From: CALGDE01 sp964655355 | GTDB taxonomy: Bacteria; Cyanobacteriota; Cyanobacteriia; CACIAM-69d | Assembly: GCA_964655355.1 (NCBI GenBank) | Contig: CAZZMD010000004.1 | Location: 62,001-126,000 of the forward strand | Direction of reading: 5' to 3' | DNA: 64,000 nucleotides | In this document: in pieces, positions 51,667-61,373 of the stretch | How positions within the stretch are numbered: position 1 is the first letter of the stretch | How the letters are laid out: each line of letters opens with the position of its first letter | The notes under the pieces: model-generated | Told to the model about the DNA's origin: nothing | The model's database searches: none | The model's input: only the letters and a program-made list of their open reading frames with translations | Program-made: the position numbers and the translations under genes

Positions 51667-52731
51667 CTATCGTCGGGTGGGATTGGAGAAGGAGCTGAAG
51701 GTGCGTCCGCCGATATTGGTGGATGGGGACGGCTGCGGTTGCGATAGGGCACCCGCTCCGGTGGCCGATCGCACGGGTTGAGATTGACCGTTGTTGAGGC
51801 CGAATCCGGTGGACGGCGGGGGGGCGGTGTTGAGTTGATAGTTCCGCAGTCCACGGTTGTAGCCCGGTCCACTGGTGGCGGGGACGAGGGGACCAGCGCC
51901 AGCGGTACTCGGGACGGGAGCGGTGCCAAATCCCGGCGTTGTGAAGGCGCTGGTTTGACCCACGGGGGCGCTGCCACTACCCGGAAGTGCAGTGGTGGCG
52001 GGCGATCGCAACGCATTGCCGTAACCCGGAATATTCGTCCTACTTGGTCCCCGATTGAAGGTCTGGCTATTGCCCACCCCAAAGACGCCAGGCCCTGCGA
52101 GTCCGGCTCCAGCCGGCGCGCTGCCAGCACTGCCATTACCAGGATTGACTTGCGAGGGCTGCCCATTGCCGGCGACGCCTCGTCCCTGGGCGCGAGCCGC
52201 ATTGTCGATCAGTTCCTGTTCTGACGGCGAGAGGGAGAGGCTACGGCCCTGGAAACTACCATCGGCTCGGAACTGTCCCAGACTCAGGCTGCTACCGCCC
52301 CCTTGGCTGTCATTGGCGAAAAGTCGGGCAATGCTAGCGCCATCGCCGCCCCCGGTGGGAGATTTGGAAGCATTGTTCAAAAGCTTCAGAATTTCTGCGG
52401 CAGATTGAGCTCTCCGTTCCTGGACTTCCTCATCGGACGGGTTGGCAACTCCAGGGCTGATACGATCCTCGCTCTCGGTGGAGGAGTTGGTGAAAGCATC
52501 ATCTAGCACGTCGGAACTGTCAATATCGGCGGCCAGGGTCTCCGGATCCTGTTGGGATCCGTCCAGTTCAGCCAACAGATCGCCAAATCCTCCCTGGTCC
52601 TCGGGGTTGGGGCCGCTTCCAAAGGCGTCGGGGTTGTCCCAATAGCGCCAGGCCGCCGCTATTCCTAGGGTGAGGGCCATCACTGGAACAAGGATGAGGG
52701 GGTCAAGGAAGAAATTGCGGGGGTTAGCCAT
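51667..52731 (-). CDS. Membrane-anchored Gly/Pro/Ser-rich protein of unknown function
   Basis: A 354-aa protein that I do not recognise by family. One membrane helix near the N-terminus (~10-28, PLILVPVMALTLGIAAAW) suggests an anchored protein. An acidic segment follows (~35-110, containing ELDGSQQDPETLAADIDSSD), then a helix with RRAQSAAEILKLLN. The rest (~120-354) is low-complexity Gly, Pro, Ser, Thr, Asn and Gln. A short patch, LSLSPSEQELIDNAARAQGRG, looks structured. The N-terminus and composition resemble conserved cyanobacterial hypotheticals. It converges with fabI and is divergent from murF. Confidence 0.65.
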   Translation of the reverse strand: MANPRNFFLDPLILVPVMALTLGIAAAWRYWDNPDAFGSGPNPEDQGGFGDLLAELDGSQQDPETLAADIDSSDVLDDAFTNSSTESEDRISPGVANPSDEEVQERRAQSAAEILKLLNNASKSPTGGGDGASIARLFANDSQGGGSSLSLGQFRADGSFQGRSLSLSPSEQELIDNAARAQGRGVAGNGQPSQVNPGNGSAGSAPAGAGLAGPGVFGVGNSQTFNRGPSRTNIPGYGNALRSPATTALPGSGSAPVGQTSAFTTPGFGTAPVPSTAGAGPLVPATSGPGYNRGLRNYQLNTAPPPSTGFGLNNGQSQPVRSATGAGALSQPQPSPSTNIGGRTFSSFSNPTRR

Positions 52732-53019
52732 GGGAGTGGGGCAGGGTCTGCCGATATAGAGAGGGGTTAGGGCTGGAAGCAGCGGTGCCGGGGGCTTGCT
52801 CGCGGTCCTGGGACTGTTTGAGTTTTGAGAGGCTCAATATTGACCTATATTCTATCTCGAAGATTCGGTGCTGGTTGCACGATACTTTGAGAGGGGTGTT
52901 CCCAGAACAGTGCTGTTGATCACGGTTGAGTGTCCTGATCGCGGCGTGTTGGCGGCCAATTTTTGATTGTTCGTTGTTTTGTTTATTAGTTTGTTGATGT
53001 TCCGGTGCAATGGATGGCG

Positions 53020-54417
53020 ATGGATGTTGCGTTGACCCTGGATCGGCTAATTCGTTGGATTCAAGACCAATTGCCGGTGGTGGTTCAGGGGGACATTGAT
53101 GACCTATCTCAGCCGGTCGTGGCCGGGGTTGTGACCGATTCCCGACAGGTGGGGACGGGGGATGTGTTTGTGGCCCTGCGGGGCGATCGCTTTGATGGGC
53201 ATAGTTATGTAGCCCAGGCATTGAAAACGGGGGCGATCGCGGCGGTGGTTGATGCGCCGGTGCCCGATGCCCCTGGGGTGCAGTTGGTGGTGGGGAATAC
53301 CCTGGCGGCCTACCAGGCGATCGCCCGGGGCTGGCGGCGAGGGTTTGACATTCCCATCGTGGCGATTACCGGATCGGCGGGGAAAACCAGCACCAAGGAA
53401 ACCATTGCGGCGGTGTTGGGAACGGCAGGCAAGGTCCACAAAACCTTTGCCAATTTCAATAATGAGATTGGGGTGCCCAAGACCCTGCTGGCGATGGAGC
53501 CAAGCCACAATTTTGCGGTGGTGGAAATGGCCATGCGGGGGCCGGGACAAATTGCCGAGTTAGCCCTAACCGCGGAACCGACGATCGCCGTAATTACCAA
53601 CGTGGGCACGGCCCATATCGGATTGCTGGGATCGGAACAGGCGATCGCCAATGCCAAGTGTGAGCTATTGGCGGAGTTGAATCCGGAGGGGGTGGCGGTA
53701 TTAAATGCCGACGATGAACGGCTGATGCGGACGGCGGCAGGAGTCTGGTCCGGACGGACGGTGACCTATGGGTTGAACGGTGGGGACGTGCGTGGAGAAT
53801 TGGTGGGATTGGATCAGGTGGTAGTTGATGGGGAGACCTTGCCCCTGCCCCTGCCCGGAGCCCACAATGCTCGGAATTTTTTGGCGGCGATCGCAGTGGC
53901 CCGACTGTTGGGGGTGGATGAAACGCCCCTGAAAACGGGAATTACCATCGATATGCCGGAGGGACGCGCCCAGCAACATACCCTGCCCGGCGATATTGTC
54001 CTGCTGGATGAAACCTATAATGCGGGGCTGGAATCCATGACCGCGGCGCTGCATTTATTGGCCCAAACCCCCGGCCAGCGAAGGCTAGCCCTGTTGGGCA
54101 CCATGAAAGAATTGGGCGATCGCGCGCCGGAATTCCACGAGCGGGTGGGGCGTTTAGCCGCCGAACTCAAGCTGGATCACCTCTATGTGCTGGCGGATGA
54201 TCCCACCGCCGAAGCGATCGCCACCGGTGCCATACAAAATCCCTCCCCCATCCCCTGCAATACCTTCACCACCCATGCCGAAGCCATCAGCGCCCTACAG
54301 CGGGACTTGACCAAGGGCGATCGCCTCTTACTCAAAGCGTCTCACTCGGTCGGTTTAGAAAAGGTGGTTAAGGCCTTAGTGGTTAAGGCCTTAATAGAAG
54401 CGGGCGCAGGCAGCTAA
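53020..54417 (+). CDS. murF: UDP-N-acetylmuramoyl-tripeptide--D-alanyl-D-alanine ligase MurF
   Basis: It adds D-Ala-D-Ala to the peptidoglycan precursor in the cytoplasm, using ATP. The 465-aa protein has the three Mur-ligase domains: N-terminal UDP-binding (VTDSRQVGTGDVFVALRG), central ATPase with P-loop GSAGKTSTKE (G118-K122), FNNEIGVPKTLL and VVEMAMRGPGQI, and C-terminal (DETYNAGLESM). Possible starts are GTG 53005, ATG 53014 and ATG 53020; 53020 is chosen on usual length, without a strong ribosome site. Near the 3' end a 15-bp perfect tandem duplication (54364-54393) doubles the residues VVKAL in frame, extending the last helix. Confidence 0.95.
   Translation: MDVALTLDRLIRWIQDQLPVVVQGDIDDLSQPVVAGVVTDSRQVGTGDVFVALRGDRFDGHSYVAQALKTGAIAAVVDAPVPDAPGVQLVVGNTLAAYQAIARGWRRGFDIPIVAITGSAGKTSTKETIAAVLGTAGKVHKTFANFNNEIGVPKTLLAMEPSHNFAVVEMAMRGPGQIAELALTAEPTIAVITNVGTAHIGLLGSEQAIANAKCELLAELNPEGVAVLNADDERLMRTAAGVWSGRTVTYGLNGGDVRGELVGLDQVVVDGETLPLPLPGAHNARNFLAAIAVARLLGVDETPLKTGITIDMPEGRAQQHTLPGDIVLLDETYNAGLESMTAALHLLAQTPGQRRLALLGTMKELGDRAPEFHERVGRLAAELKLDHLYVLADDPTAEAIATGAIQNPSPIPCNTFTTHAEAISALQRDLTKGDRLLLKASHSVGLEKVVKALVVKALIEAGAGS
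54364..54393. repeat. 15-bp perfect in-frame tandem duplication within murF
   Basis: GTGGTTAAGGCCTTA occurs at 54364-54378 and 54379-54393. It encodes VVKAL twice in succession, 24 bp before the stop codon. Confidence 0.95.
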
Positions 54418-54558
54418 TTCAACAACATCAATATCAATCATCAACACGAGTGGCAAACGAATTGACAATTCAGGCGTCATGGCTTATCTGTTAGCGTAGC
54501 GAAGTGTGCGTCACGGATCATATTTTGACCCTTACTATGATGTTGCTCCTTTCTATCG

Positions 54559-55455
54559 ATGGACATGAATCACAACGGCAATAAAATTTGCTACACCACC
54601 TTGGCGCTCGGCTATGAATATAATTCCCATGCCCTTAAATTGTGCGAAGACGCGCATCGCTTATCCCCTGGCACCCCTGTCGTAGTCCTCACAGATCGTC
54701 CCCGTCTTTTTATTAACAATCCCAATGTCATTACGGTGAAGCATCGTATTCAATCCGTAGGTATTTTCCATGACAAATTATGCTGCATCGAAGCCAGCCT
54801 TAAACGCTTCCAATGCTGTATTTTCTTGGATGCAGACTGTAGGTTAATGAGCGACATGGCCAATTCTCGGCAATGGAAGCCTGGTTTAACCGCAAAGGTT
54901 CTCTGGGGGCTGGGGACGCATATTCAACCCAAAAAGGTGTCAGAATCAGCTATCAAACGACAGGCGCTCGCCCATGAAGTAGCAGACTCACTTGGGCTCT
55001 TGATCGACGATTGCAGATTTATCCATGAGGCAGCTTTTATCGTCTGTTCTGACAACGGCAAAGAGGATCAATTCATCAAAAGCTGGGCACAAATTCGAGA
55101 TTTTCTCGAGTTCAATGGCATGTACTCTGGAGAAGGTATGGCGATGGGATTAGCGGCATGTCATGCATCCCTAAAGGTCTATCACTATAATAGAGGTTAT
55201 GATTGTCCAGATATAAAAGATGTCTTCAAAGATGACTTTTTCTACAAATTAATATTCCATAATGATTCGGATGGTCTGCCTGATGAGTTATGTAGAGAAC
55301 TATTGAGGTTAGATCGAGATAGGCAGCAAAGGCAACGTTTACCGATCTGGCAGAAAGTGATCAGGAAAGTATGGTCACCCACCTTGCAAAAGATCAGATT
55401 GGCAAGACTCAGAATGATTAATCGCGGGAAGATAAGATTCGTGGATTTTGGATAG
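54559..55455 (+). CDS. Glycosyltransferase-like protein (GT-A type), uncertain
   Basis: A 298-aa soluble protein with no firm family call. It opens with a Rossmann-like strand (KICYTTLALGYEYNSHALKL), then VVVLTDRP. A DxD-type metal/sugar-nucleotide motif follows in CCIFLDADCRLM, and later GEGMAMGLAACHA. These fit a retaining GT-A transferase such as GT8 or a related family, by inference. Its DNA is visibly more AT-rich than its neighbours and I find no GCGATCGC octamer inside it, which is unusual for this window and suggests later acquisition. The C-terminus is Arg/Lys-rich. It stands alone, 141 nt after murF, with a weak ribosome site. Confidence 0.6.
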   Translation: MDMNHNGNKICYTTLALGYEYNSHALKLCEDAHRLSPGTPVVVLTDRPRLFINNPNVITVKHRIQSVGIFHDKLCCIEASLKRFQCCIFLDADCRLMSDMANSRQWKPGLTAKVLWGLGTHIQPKKVSESAIKRQALAHEVADSLGLLIDDCRFIHEAAFIVCSDNGKEDQFIKSWAQIRDFLEFNGMYSGEGMAMGLAACHASLKVYHYNRGYDCPDIKDVFKDDFFYKLIFHNDSDGLPDELCRELLRLDRDRQQRQRLPIWQKVIRKVWSPTLQKIRLARLRMINRGKIRFVDFG

Positions 55456-55544
55456 TTAAAAATAGTGATAGTTAAACGGTGATGTTCAGAAAATAGGGCG
55501 GCTGCATAATCCTGACGCTATGGTTTATGACGTTTCCTAATGCC

Positions 55545-55925
55545 TTAGTGCCCATGCTGGTGATTGGTCAGGCTGGGATTGATGTTGTAGGTGGCTTCCG
55601 ATTTGATTTGATTATTGCGATCGCAAAATACCACCGACGCTTCAAAGGGGCGATCGCCACTCTGATAGGCAATCACCAAACAGCGATCGCCCACGGTCCC
55701 TAGCCGTGCCGATCCGCCATTCAAAATAAACTCCCCATCCGGCGCCGGAATGGCATAGGTTATCCATCGCTCCCCATTGCGCAGGTTAACCAAATGCACC
55801 TGCTCGTAGGGGTCCAACCCCGCCGCCGCCATCAAATCCTCACCAATGCCCACGCTGCCGTTGTAATTCACATCCCCAGCGGTGACGTAGACCCCATGGA
55901 TTTTGGCGGACACAAAGGTTTTCAT
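55545..55925 (-). CDS. panD: Aspartate 1-decarboxylase (PanD)
   Basis: It makes beta-alanine from aspartate for pantothenate and CoA synthesis, with a pyruvoyl group generated by self-cleavage. The cleavage site is visible as G23-S24 (NYNGSVGIGEDL), together with the active-site region KIHGVYVT (K8, H10), the tyrosine in ITYAIPA and the NGGSARLGTVGDRCLVIAY block. The 126-aa length is normal for the family. It is on its own, 186 nt from the end of the fni gene on the same strand. The C-terminus NHQHGH is His-rich and specific to this copy. Confidence 0.92.
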   Translation of the reverse strand: MKTFVSAKIHGVYVTAGDVNYNGSVGIGEDLMAAAGLDPYEQVHLVNLRNGERWITYAIPAPDGEFILNGGSARLGTVGDRCLVIAYQSGDRPFEASVVFCDRNNQIKSEATYNINPSLTNHQHGH

Positions 55926-56110
55926 AGACGTTTAACTCACACTGGACTGACAACGCGGCTGGCCCAGGGACGGGGGGATGGGGCTGATGGGTATCCACAA
56001 ACCCGCCCTCAACAGCCAACGCCAATTTTACTGGTTTGCTTAGGAGCTTGACCGGGCGAAGAGAATCACGGGAATCAGCAGCGCGGCCCCGCATTGGGGC
56101 AACACCCCAC

Positions 56111-57319
56111 TCAAACTGCCTTGGGGGCGACCCGCTGCAACACCCCGGGCGCACCCAGCTCCGCCACGGTGCCACATCCCGCACAAAACATCGCCGTCTT
56201 CAGCTCCGCCACCAGGGCCGTCACCTCAAAATCCAACGCCTCCTCCGAGGTCGCCGCCGCCCGTAAAAACGGCATCGCTAATCCCGCCAAATTCGCCCCC
56301 AGGGCCAACACCTTGGCCACATCCAACCCCGTTCGTAGGCCCCCCGACGCAATCAGGGGCACCCCAGGGGCGATCGCCCGAATGGCCGTCACACACTCCG
56401 CCGTGGGATAACCCCAATCCCGAAACGTTGCCCCCAACCGTCGCTGGAGCGGATCCTTCGCCCGGGCGCTCTCCACCTGGGCCCAGGACGTCCCCCCCGC
56501 CCCCGCCACATCGATCGCCGTGATCCCCGAATTCAACAACCGCTGGGCCATGGTGCCGGAAATCCCATTGCCCACCTCCTTCGCAATCACCGGCACCGGC
56601 AACTGAGCACACAGACGCTCAATTTTAGACAGCAAATCCGAAAAGTCGCGATCGCCCCGGGTTTGCACCGCTTCCTGCAACGGATTCAAGTGTAATATCA
56701 AGGCGTCGGCCTCGAGCCCGTCGACCACCCGCCGACACTGGTCCAGCCCGTAGGAATAATTGAGCTGGACGGCCCCCAAATTGGCAAACAAAATCCCATC
56801 CGGCATCAGCGATCGCACGGCGAATGTCCGCGCCGTATCCGGCCGTTCCACCGACACCCGCTGGGAGCCCACCCCCATGGCCAGCCCATATCGCTGGGCC
56901 GCCTGCGCCAAGCGCTGATTAATTTCCCAAGCCTGCTCCGTCCCCCCAGTCATGGACGAAATCAGCAAAGGAGCAGCCAGTTCCTTGCCCAGAAACGCCG
57001 TCTTGAGATCTAAATGCTCAAAATTCAACTCCGGCACGCAACAGTGACGAAACCGATAGGCGTCCAGCCCCGTCGTCAGTGATCGGCATTGCACATCATC
57101 TTCAATGCACACCTTCAAATGGGTCGCCTTGCGCGCCTGGGTCTCGGCCCCCACTGGGGATGTCACCGGGGATGCCGCCGGGGATTGCTCCTCGGTTCCG
57201 CCCTTGGCTCCCCCGGCTTGGCTCCCCCCCAGTGGCCCCCCCCCCAGTGGGCCCCCGTCAGTCCCTTGGGTGCTGGACTCCGATGCCCCCTGGGCGTCCG
57301 CCAGTGGCCGGTCTGCCAT
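56111..57319 (-). CDS. fni: Type 2 isopentenyl-diphosphate delta-isomerase
   Basis: An FMN- and NADPH-dependent enzyme interconverting IPP and DMAPP. The 402-aa protein has KxxH-type start KATHLKVCIEDDVQ, then PLLISSMTGGT, MGVGSQRV, LNPLQEAVQ, VIAKEVGNGIS, DVAGAGGTSWAQVE and IASGGLRTGLD, all family landmarks of the TIM-barrel FMN site. The first ~55 residues are a low-complexity Gly/Ser/Pro/Glu leader not needed for the fold. Start 57319 has GGGGAG ~8-13 nt upstream; the frame opens earlier (57415) without coding character. It complements ispH at 1.8 kb in the MEP route, setting the IPP:DMAPP ratio. Confidence 0.95.
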   Translation of the reverse strand: MADRPLADAQGASESSTQGTDGGPLGGGPLGGSQAGGAKGGTEEQSPAASPVTSPVGAETQARKATHLKVCIEDDVQCRSLTTGLDAYRFRHCCVPELNFEHLDLKTAFLGKELAAPLLISSMTGGTEQAWEINQRLAQAAQRYGLAMGVGSQRVSVERPDTARTFAVRSLMPDGILFANLGAVQLNYSYGLDQCRRVVDGLEADALILHLNPLQEAVQTRGDRDFSDLLSKIERLCAQLPVPVIAKEVGNGISGTMAQRLLNSGITAIDVAGAGGTSWAQVESARAKDPLQRRLGATFRDWGYPTAECVTAIRAIAPGVPLIASGGLRTGLDVAKVLALGANLAGLAMPFLRAAATSEEALDFEVTALVAELKTAMFCAGCGTVAELGAPGVLQRVAPKAV

Positions 57320-57588
57320 CTCTTCCACTCCCCACGCTTCCATCTGCCACACCCCAAAAAACAACATCCCCCATTGTCCACGGGGTGTTTCTACGGTCCA
57401 AGAAAACGAAACCACTTGTCACACCCCCAAGCCGGTCTCCATCATTAGGATCCCAGTCACCCACATCCGTTGCAACCGTGCATAGACTGGGGAAAGATCA
57501 AATCCTCTACCGATCCGCCATTCCCCCAAACCCCTTTTAGCTGAGCGTTCCGACTGCCAAATTCTTCCCCCCCTGCAACCCGTCCTCC

Positions 57589-60500
57589 ATGAAAGTGCGC
57601 CTTGCCTCCGTCCTCAGTGCTCTCGCCGCCGGCAGCTTAATGCTGTTAGGGGCGTCAATGGTTAATGACCATGAACAGGAGCGCCATCTCTTCCGCGAGA
57701 AAACGGATGCAAAGGATCACCTCAGCTTGGTTCGAGCCAAACTAGATGGCGCAATCCAGAAGGAGATCCAGCTATCCAAAAGCATCAGTTACTACACGAT
57801 TCAGAATCCAGTCCCGACCGTCGAAGACTTTAGGGAAATTGCGGCCCTATGGCTGACCCCCCGCGTGACGTCCGGCCTCACCACCCTAGGGTTACCCCAT
57901 GGAGACGACAGCATTGAGCAGGTGACCTTGCTGCGCCCCGGCAGGGAGTCCTATATCGCCCCAGGGATGGCGGCAAAAGAGACCCCTCCGGCAAAGGAGC
58001 CCCCCGCTGATTTCAAGGCCCTACAGCAGCAATACGAAATTGCCCCCGAGTTGGGAGCGCTTCCCCCTGAGCAGCTACGCGATCGCCTCGCCATCGGGGG
58101 AATTCATCTCTATCTCGAGAGTCAAACCATCCATATTCAGATTGCAATCATTGACGAGGAGACCCAAGCGACGCCCCTTCCCCGCCTTTGGGGGGTTATC
58201 CAGACGACCCTATCTTCCCAACGGCTGCTCCAGCAGATCGACCAGGTCTCAAACTCCAAGCTCAATTTTCAAGGGTCTGCACCCGCGGAGCATCGTTACC
58301 TCATTGCCCAAGAAGTGCAAGGGACAGGGGATTACGTGCCCATTTTCGGCGATGCCACCCTCCTCGATTCCCTAGGGGATCCCCGTCAATCGCACCAGGC
58401 GGTTATTGAAACCCTACAGTTCCCCAAGAATCAATGGGTCATGATCGCCCTGCCGGAAGAGGGCTGGTTTCATAATTATCAGCGCTCCATCGTCATCTAC
58501 AGCGCCGGCTTTTTATTCGCCCTCGCCGTCGCCACCCTGGTCTACCGCTGGGCCGACGCACCGGTGCGGCTGCGGTCAGAGGTGTCCCAACAGCAAAAGC
58601 GATTCCAGGAAATTTTTGAACAGGCTGCCGTCGGCATCTATCGCACGGACGAAACCGGTAGCATCATCGAAGTCAATCAACGGCTGTGTCAACTGGTGGG
58701 CTACACGGAACCGGAAATTATCGGACTGGACATGATGGGGCTGACCCATCCGGACGATCGCCGGTCTGATTGGCCCACGCCGTGGTATCTCGGGCATGTT
58801 CCCGGGCAGATGGCTCCCCACCAGGGCACCTACAATTTTGCGACCCGCTTTGTCCGTAAGAGTGGCCAGGTGCAGTGGGTGAATTTATCCATCTCCCTGG
58901 CCTGCGACGATGACCACGCCATCCAATATGCGATCGTCGTGGTGGAAGATATTGGCGATCGCAAGCAGGCGGAGGCGTCGCTGCGGGCCAGCGAGGAACG
59001 GTGGCAGCTGGCCCTCCAGGGGAACAATGATGGCATTTGGGATTGGGATCCCCAGACGAACGAGGTTTTTTATTCCAGTCGCTGGAAAGAGATGCTGGGA
59101 TATCTGGATCAAGAGGTGGGGAATACGATCAAAGAGCGAGAAGATCGCATCCATCCCGAGGATCGTAACCACGTTTTCGAGACCCTCCAAGCCCACCTCA
59201 AACAGGAGCTGCCGACCTACGGCTGCGAATATCGGCTCCGCTGCAAGGGGGGGGAGTACAAATGGGTACTGGACCGGGGGCAGGCGTTGTGGGACAAAAA
59301 GGGAACCGTGACCCGTATGGTGGGGTCCTGCACCGATATCAACGATCGCAAACAGGCAGAGGCCAATCTCCGCAGTAGCGAAGAACGATTTCGGGCGATC
59401 GTCGAACAGGCGGCCGTCGGCATCAGCCAGCTCGACCGAGACGGCTACTACGTCAAAGTCAATGAGAAATTCTGCTCGTTGTTGGGCTATCACGAGTCCG
59501 AGCTACTGGGGAAAAACTATCGGGACATCACCTACAGCGAAGACCTCGATGACAACATGGACTTCTCTCAGCAGCTCTGGCAGGGAGAAATTCCTTCCTT
59601 TTCCATGGAAAAGCGGTATGTCCGCAAAGATAAAGGGCTGCAATGGACCAATGTGACGGTCTCCCTGGTCTCCCCCAGCAATCAGGAGGCTGCCTATACG
59701 ATCGCGATCGTGGAAGACATCAGTGCCCGCAAGGAAGCCGAAGAAAAACTGACCTACACCGCCTTCTACGACACCCTCACCGAACTCCCCAACCGTAATC
59801 TCTTTATCGATCGCCTCCAGGGCACCCTACGCAAGAGTCAACGGCACCTGAATCGGCTCTACAGCGTGCTCTACATTGATCTGGATCGCTTCAAAGTGGT
59901 CAACGACAGTCTGGGGCACCACGCCGGCGATGACCTACTCGTCCAAATCGGGCGGCGACTCCTGGGCTGTGTGCGGGGAAATGACATGGTGGCCCGGCTT
60001 GGGGGTGATGAATTCGCTATCCTCCTGGACGATGTGGAATCCGTCGACGACGCCACCAATATTGCCGATCGCATCCAGGATCGCCTCCGCCATCCCTTCC
60101 GGATCCAAAATCACGATTTCTATACCAGCGCCAGCATCGGCATTGCCCTCAGCATCGAACCCACGTCCCAATGTCCCTATCACCGCTGGGAATCCTGGAT
60201 GCGGGATGCGGATATTGCCATGTATGCCGCCAAACGTAAGGGCAAAGCCTGCTATCAGGTCTTCGACGCCAGTATGCACCAGGCGACCCTGACCCAGCTC
60301 CACATCGAAAACGACCTACGCCAGGCGATCGCCCATGGGGAACTGGATCTCTATTTCCAGCCGATCGTTTGCCTCCAAGACCTAACCCTCAAAGGGTTTG
60401 AAGCCCTGGTGCGCTGGAACCATCCCCAACGGGGTTGGGTCTCCCCGTCCGACTTTGTCGCCGTGGCCGAAGAAACGGACCTAATTTTGCAATTGGGGCA

Positions 60501-61137
60501 ATGGGTGCTGGAAACCGCCTGTCAAAAAATCCGAGTCTGGCACGATGTCGGCTGGATGAAGCCCGGTATGACCGTTAACGTCAATATTTCAGGGCGACAA
60601 TTCACCCAGCCCAAGTTGGTGGAGCGAATCCATACCACCGTCTTGGAAGGGGGCGTTGACCCCGCCCATTTGCGCATTGAAGTCACCGAAACGGCAATCA
60701 CCGAAAACCTAGAATCCGTTATCGATCGCCTGGCCCGTCTCCAAACCCTGGGCATCCAATCCTGCATTGATGACTTTGGCACCGGCTATTCGTCCCTCAG
60801 CCGTCTGCAAAGTTTTCCGATCCATGCCCTCAAAGTTGACCAATCCTTTGTGCAGCGCATGGGGGATGAGGAAGGGATTGCGATCGTGCGTACCATTTTG
60901 AACCTGGCGCGGGGCCTCAGAATGAGCACGGTGGCGGAAGGGATCGAAACCCTGGATCAGCTCACACGCTTGAAAGGACTCGGGTGCGATTTCGGTCAGG
61001 GATATCTCTTCTCCCGTCCCCTCAATGCCACCCAGGCGGAATTTTTACTGCAGGGGAAAATGGACTGGCAAGGGTTGCAAATCAACGGGGCTGGGACCAT
61101 TACACCGGTGGTTCCATCCGTGACCCATCCATCTTGA
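57589..61137 (+). CDS. Membrane PAS-PAS-PAS-GGDEF-EAL c-di-GMP enzyme
   Basis: A 1182-aa dual-domain protein that can in principle make and break c-di-GMP. Two membrane helices (~7-25 and ~306-326) bracket a ~280-residue periplasmic CHASE-like sensor. Three PAS/PAC domains follow (~335-460, 465-590, 595-715), then GGDEF with an intact G805-G-D-E-F809 and, five residues before it, an RxxD (RGND) inhibitory site. The EAL domain follows (~905-1160) with intact E938-A-L and DDFGTGYSSL. Both active sites look functional, so the net activity is not predictable. ATG 57589 has no strong ribosome site but directly precedes the first helix. Confidence 0.93.
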   Translation: MKVRLASVLSALAAGSLMLLGASMVNDHEQERHLFREKTDAKDHLSLVRAKLDGAIQKEIQLSKSISYYTIQNPVPTVEDFREIAALWLTPRVTSGLTTLGLPHGDDSIEQVTLLRPGRESYIAPGMAAKETPPAKEPPADFKALQQQYEIAPELGALPPEQLRDRLAIGGIHLYLESQTIHIQIAIIDEETQATPLPRLWGVIQTTLSSQRLLQQIDQVSNSKLNFQGSAPAEHRYLIAQEVQGTGDYVPIFGDATLLDSLGDPRQSHQAVIETLQFPKNQWVMIALPEEGWFHNYQRSIVIYSAGFLFALAVATLVYRWADAPVRLRSEVSQQQKRFQEIFEQAAVGIYRTDETGSIIEVNQRLCQLVGYTEPEIIGLDMMGLTHPDDRRSDWPTPWYLGHVPGQMAPHQGTYNFATRFVRKSGQVQWVNLSISLACDDDHAIQYAIVVVEDIGDRKQAEASLRASEERWQLALQGNNDGIWDWDPQTNEVFYSSRWKEMLGYLDQEVGNTIKEREDRIHPEDRNHVFETLQAHLKQELPTYGCEYRLRCKGGEYKWVLDRGQALWDKKGTVTRMVGSCTDINDRKQAEANLRSSEERFRAIVEQAAVGISQLDRDGYYVKVNEKFCSLLGYHESELLGKNYRDITYSEDLDDNMDFSQQLWQGEIPSFSMEKRYVRKDKGLQWTNVTVSLVSPSNQEAAYTIAIVEDISARKEAEEKLTYTAFYDTLTELPNRNLFIDRLQGTLRKSQRHLNRLYSVLYIDLDRFKVVNDSLGHHAGDDLLVQIGRRLLGCVRGNDMVARLGGDEFAILLDDVESVDDATNIADRIQDRLRHPFRIQNHDFYTSASIGIALSIEPTSQCPYHRWESWMRDADIAMYAAKRKGKACYQVFDASMHQATLTQLHIENDLRQAIAHGELDLYFQPIVCLQDLTLKGFEALVRWNHPQRGWVSPSDFVAVAEETDLILQLGQWVLETACQKIRVWHDVGWMKPGMTVNVNISGRQFTQPKLVERIHTTVLEGGVDPAHLRIEVTETAITENLESVIDRLARLQTLGIQSCIDDFGTGYSSLSRLQSFPIHALKVDQSFVQRMGDEEGIAIVRTILNLARGLRMSTVAEGIETLDQLTRLKGLGCDFGQGYLFSRPLNATQAEFLLQGKMDWQGLQINGAGTITPVVPSVTHPS

Positions 61138-61373
61138 TCATCCGGGGGGGTGGCGAACAATCAGATCGCTTTTTCCAGGGTAAGGAGAGGCCGCCTTTCA
61201 AGAGTCGCCTCTGAGTTGATGACGAAGAATTTATGACAAACCCTGGTCATTTCCCGACCATCACGGTAGCCTAAAGGTTCGGATATTGTGGCCCCAGCCG
61301 TGCCTTCGGGTGGGACACCATAACAACCGCACCGTTCGATGTCGTTTAGTCAATTAATACAGGAGTTGATCGT

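Noticed and set aside
55840..56184. 114-codon open frame between panD and fni
   Set aside because: It overlaps both real genes in another frame and has no family signature.
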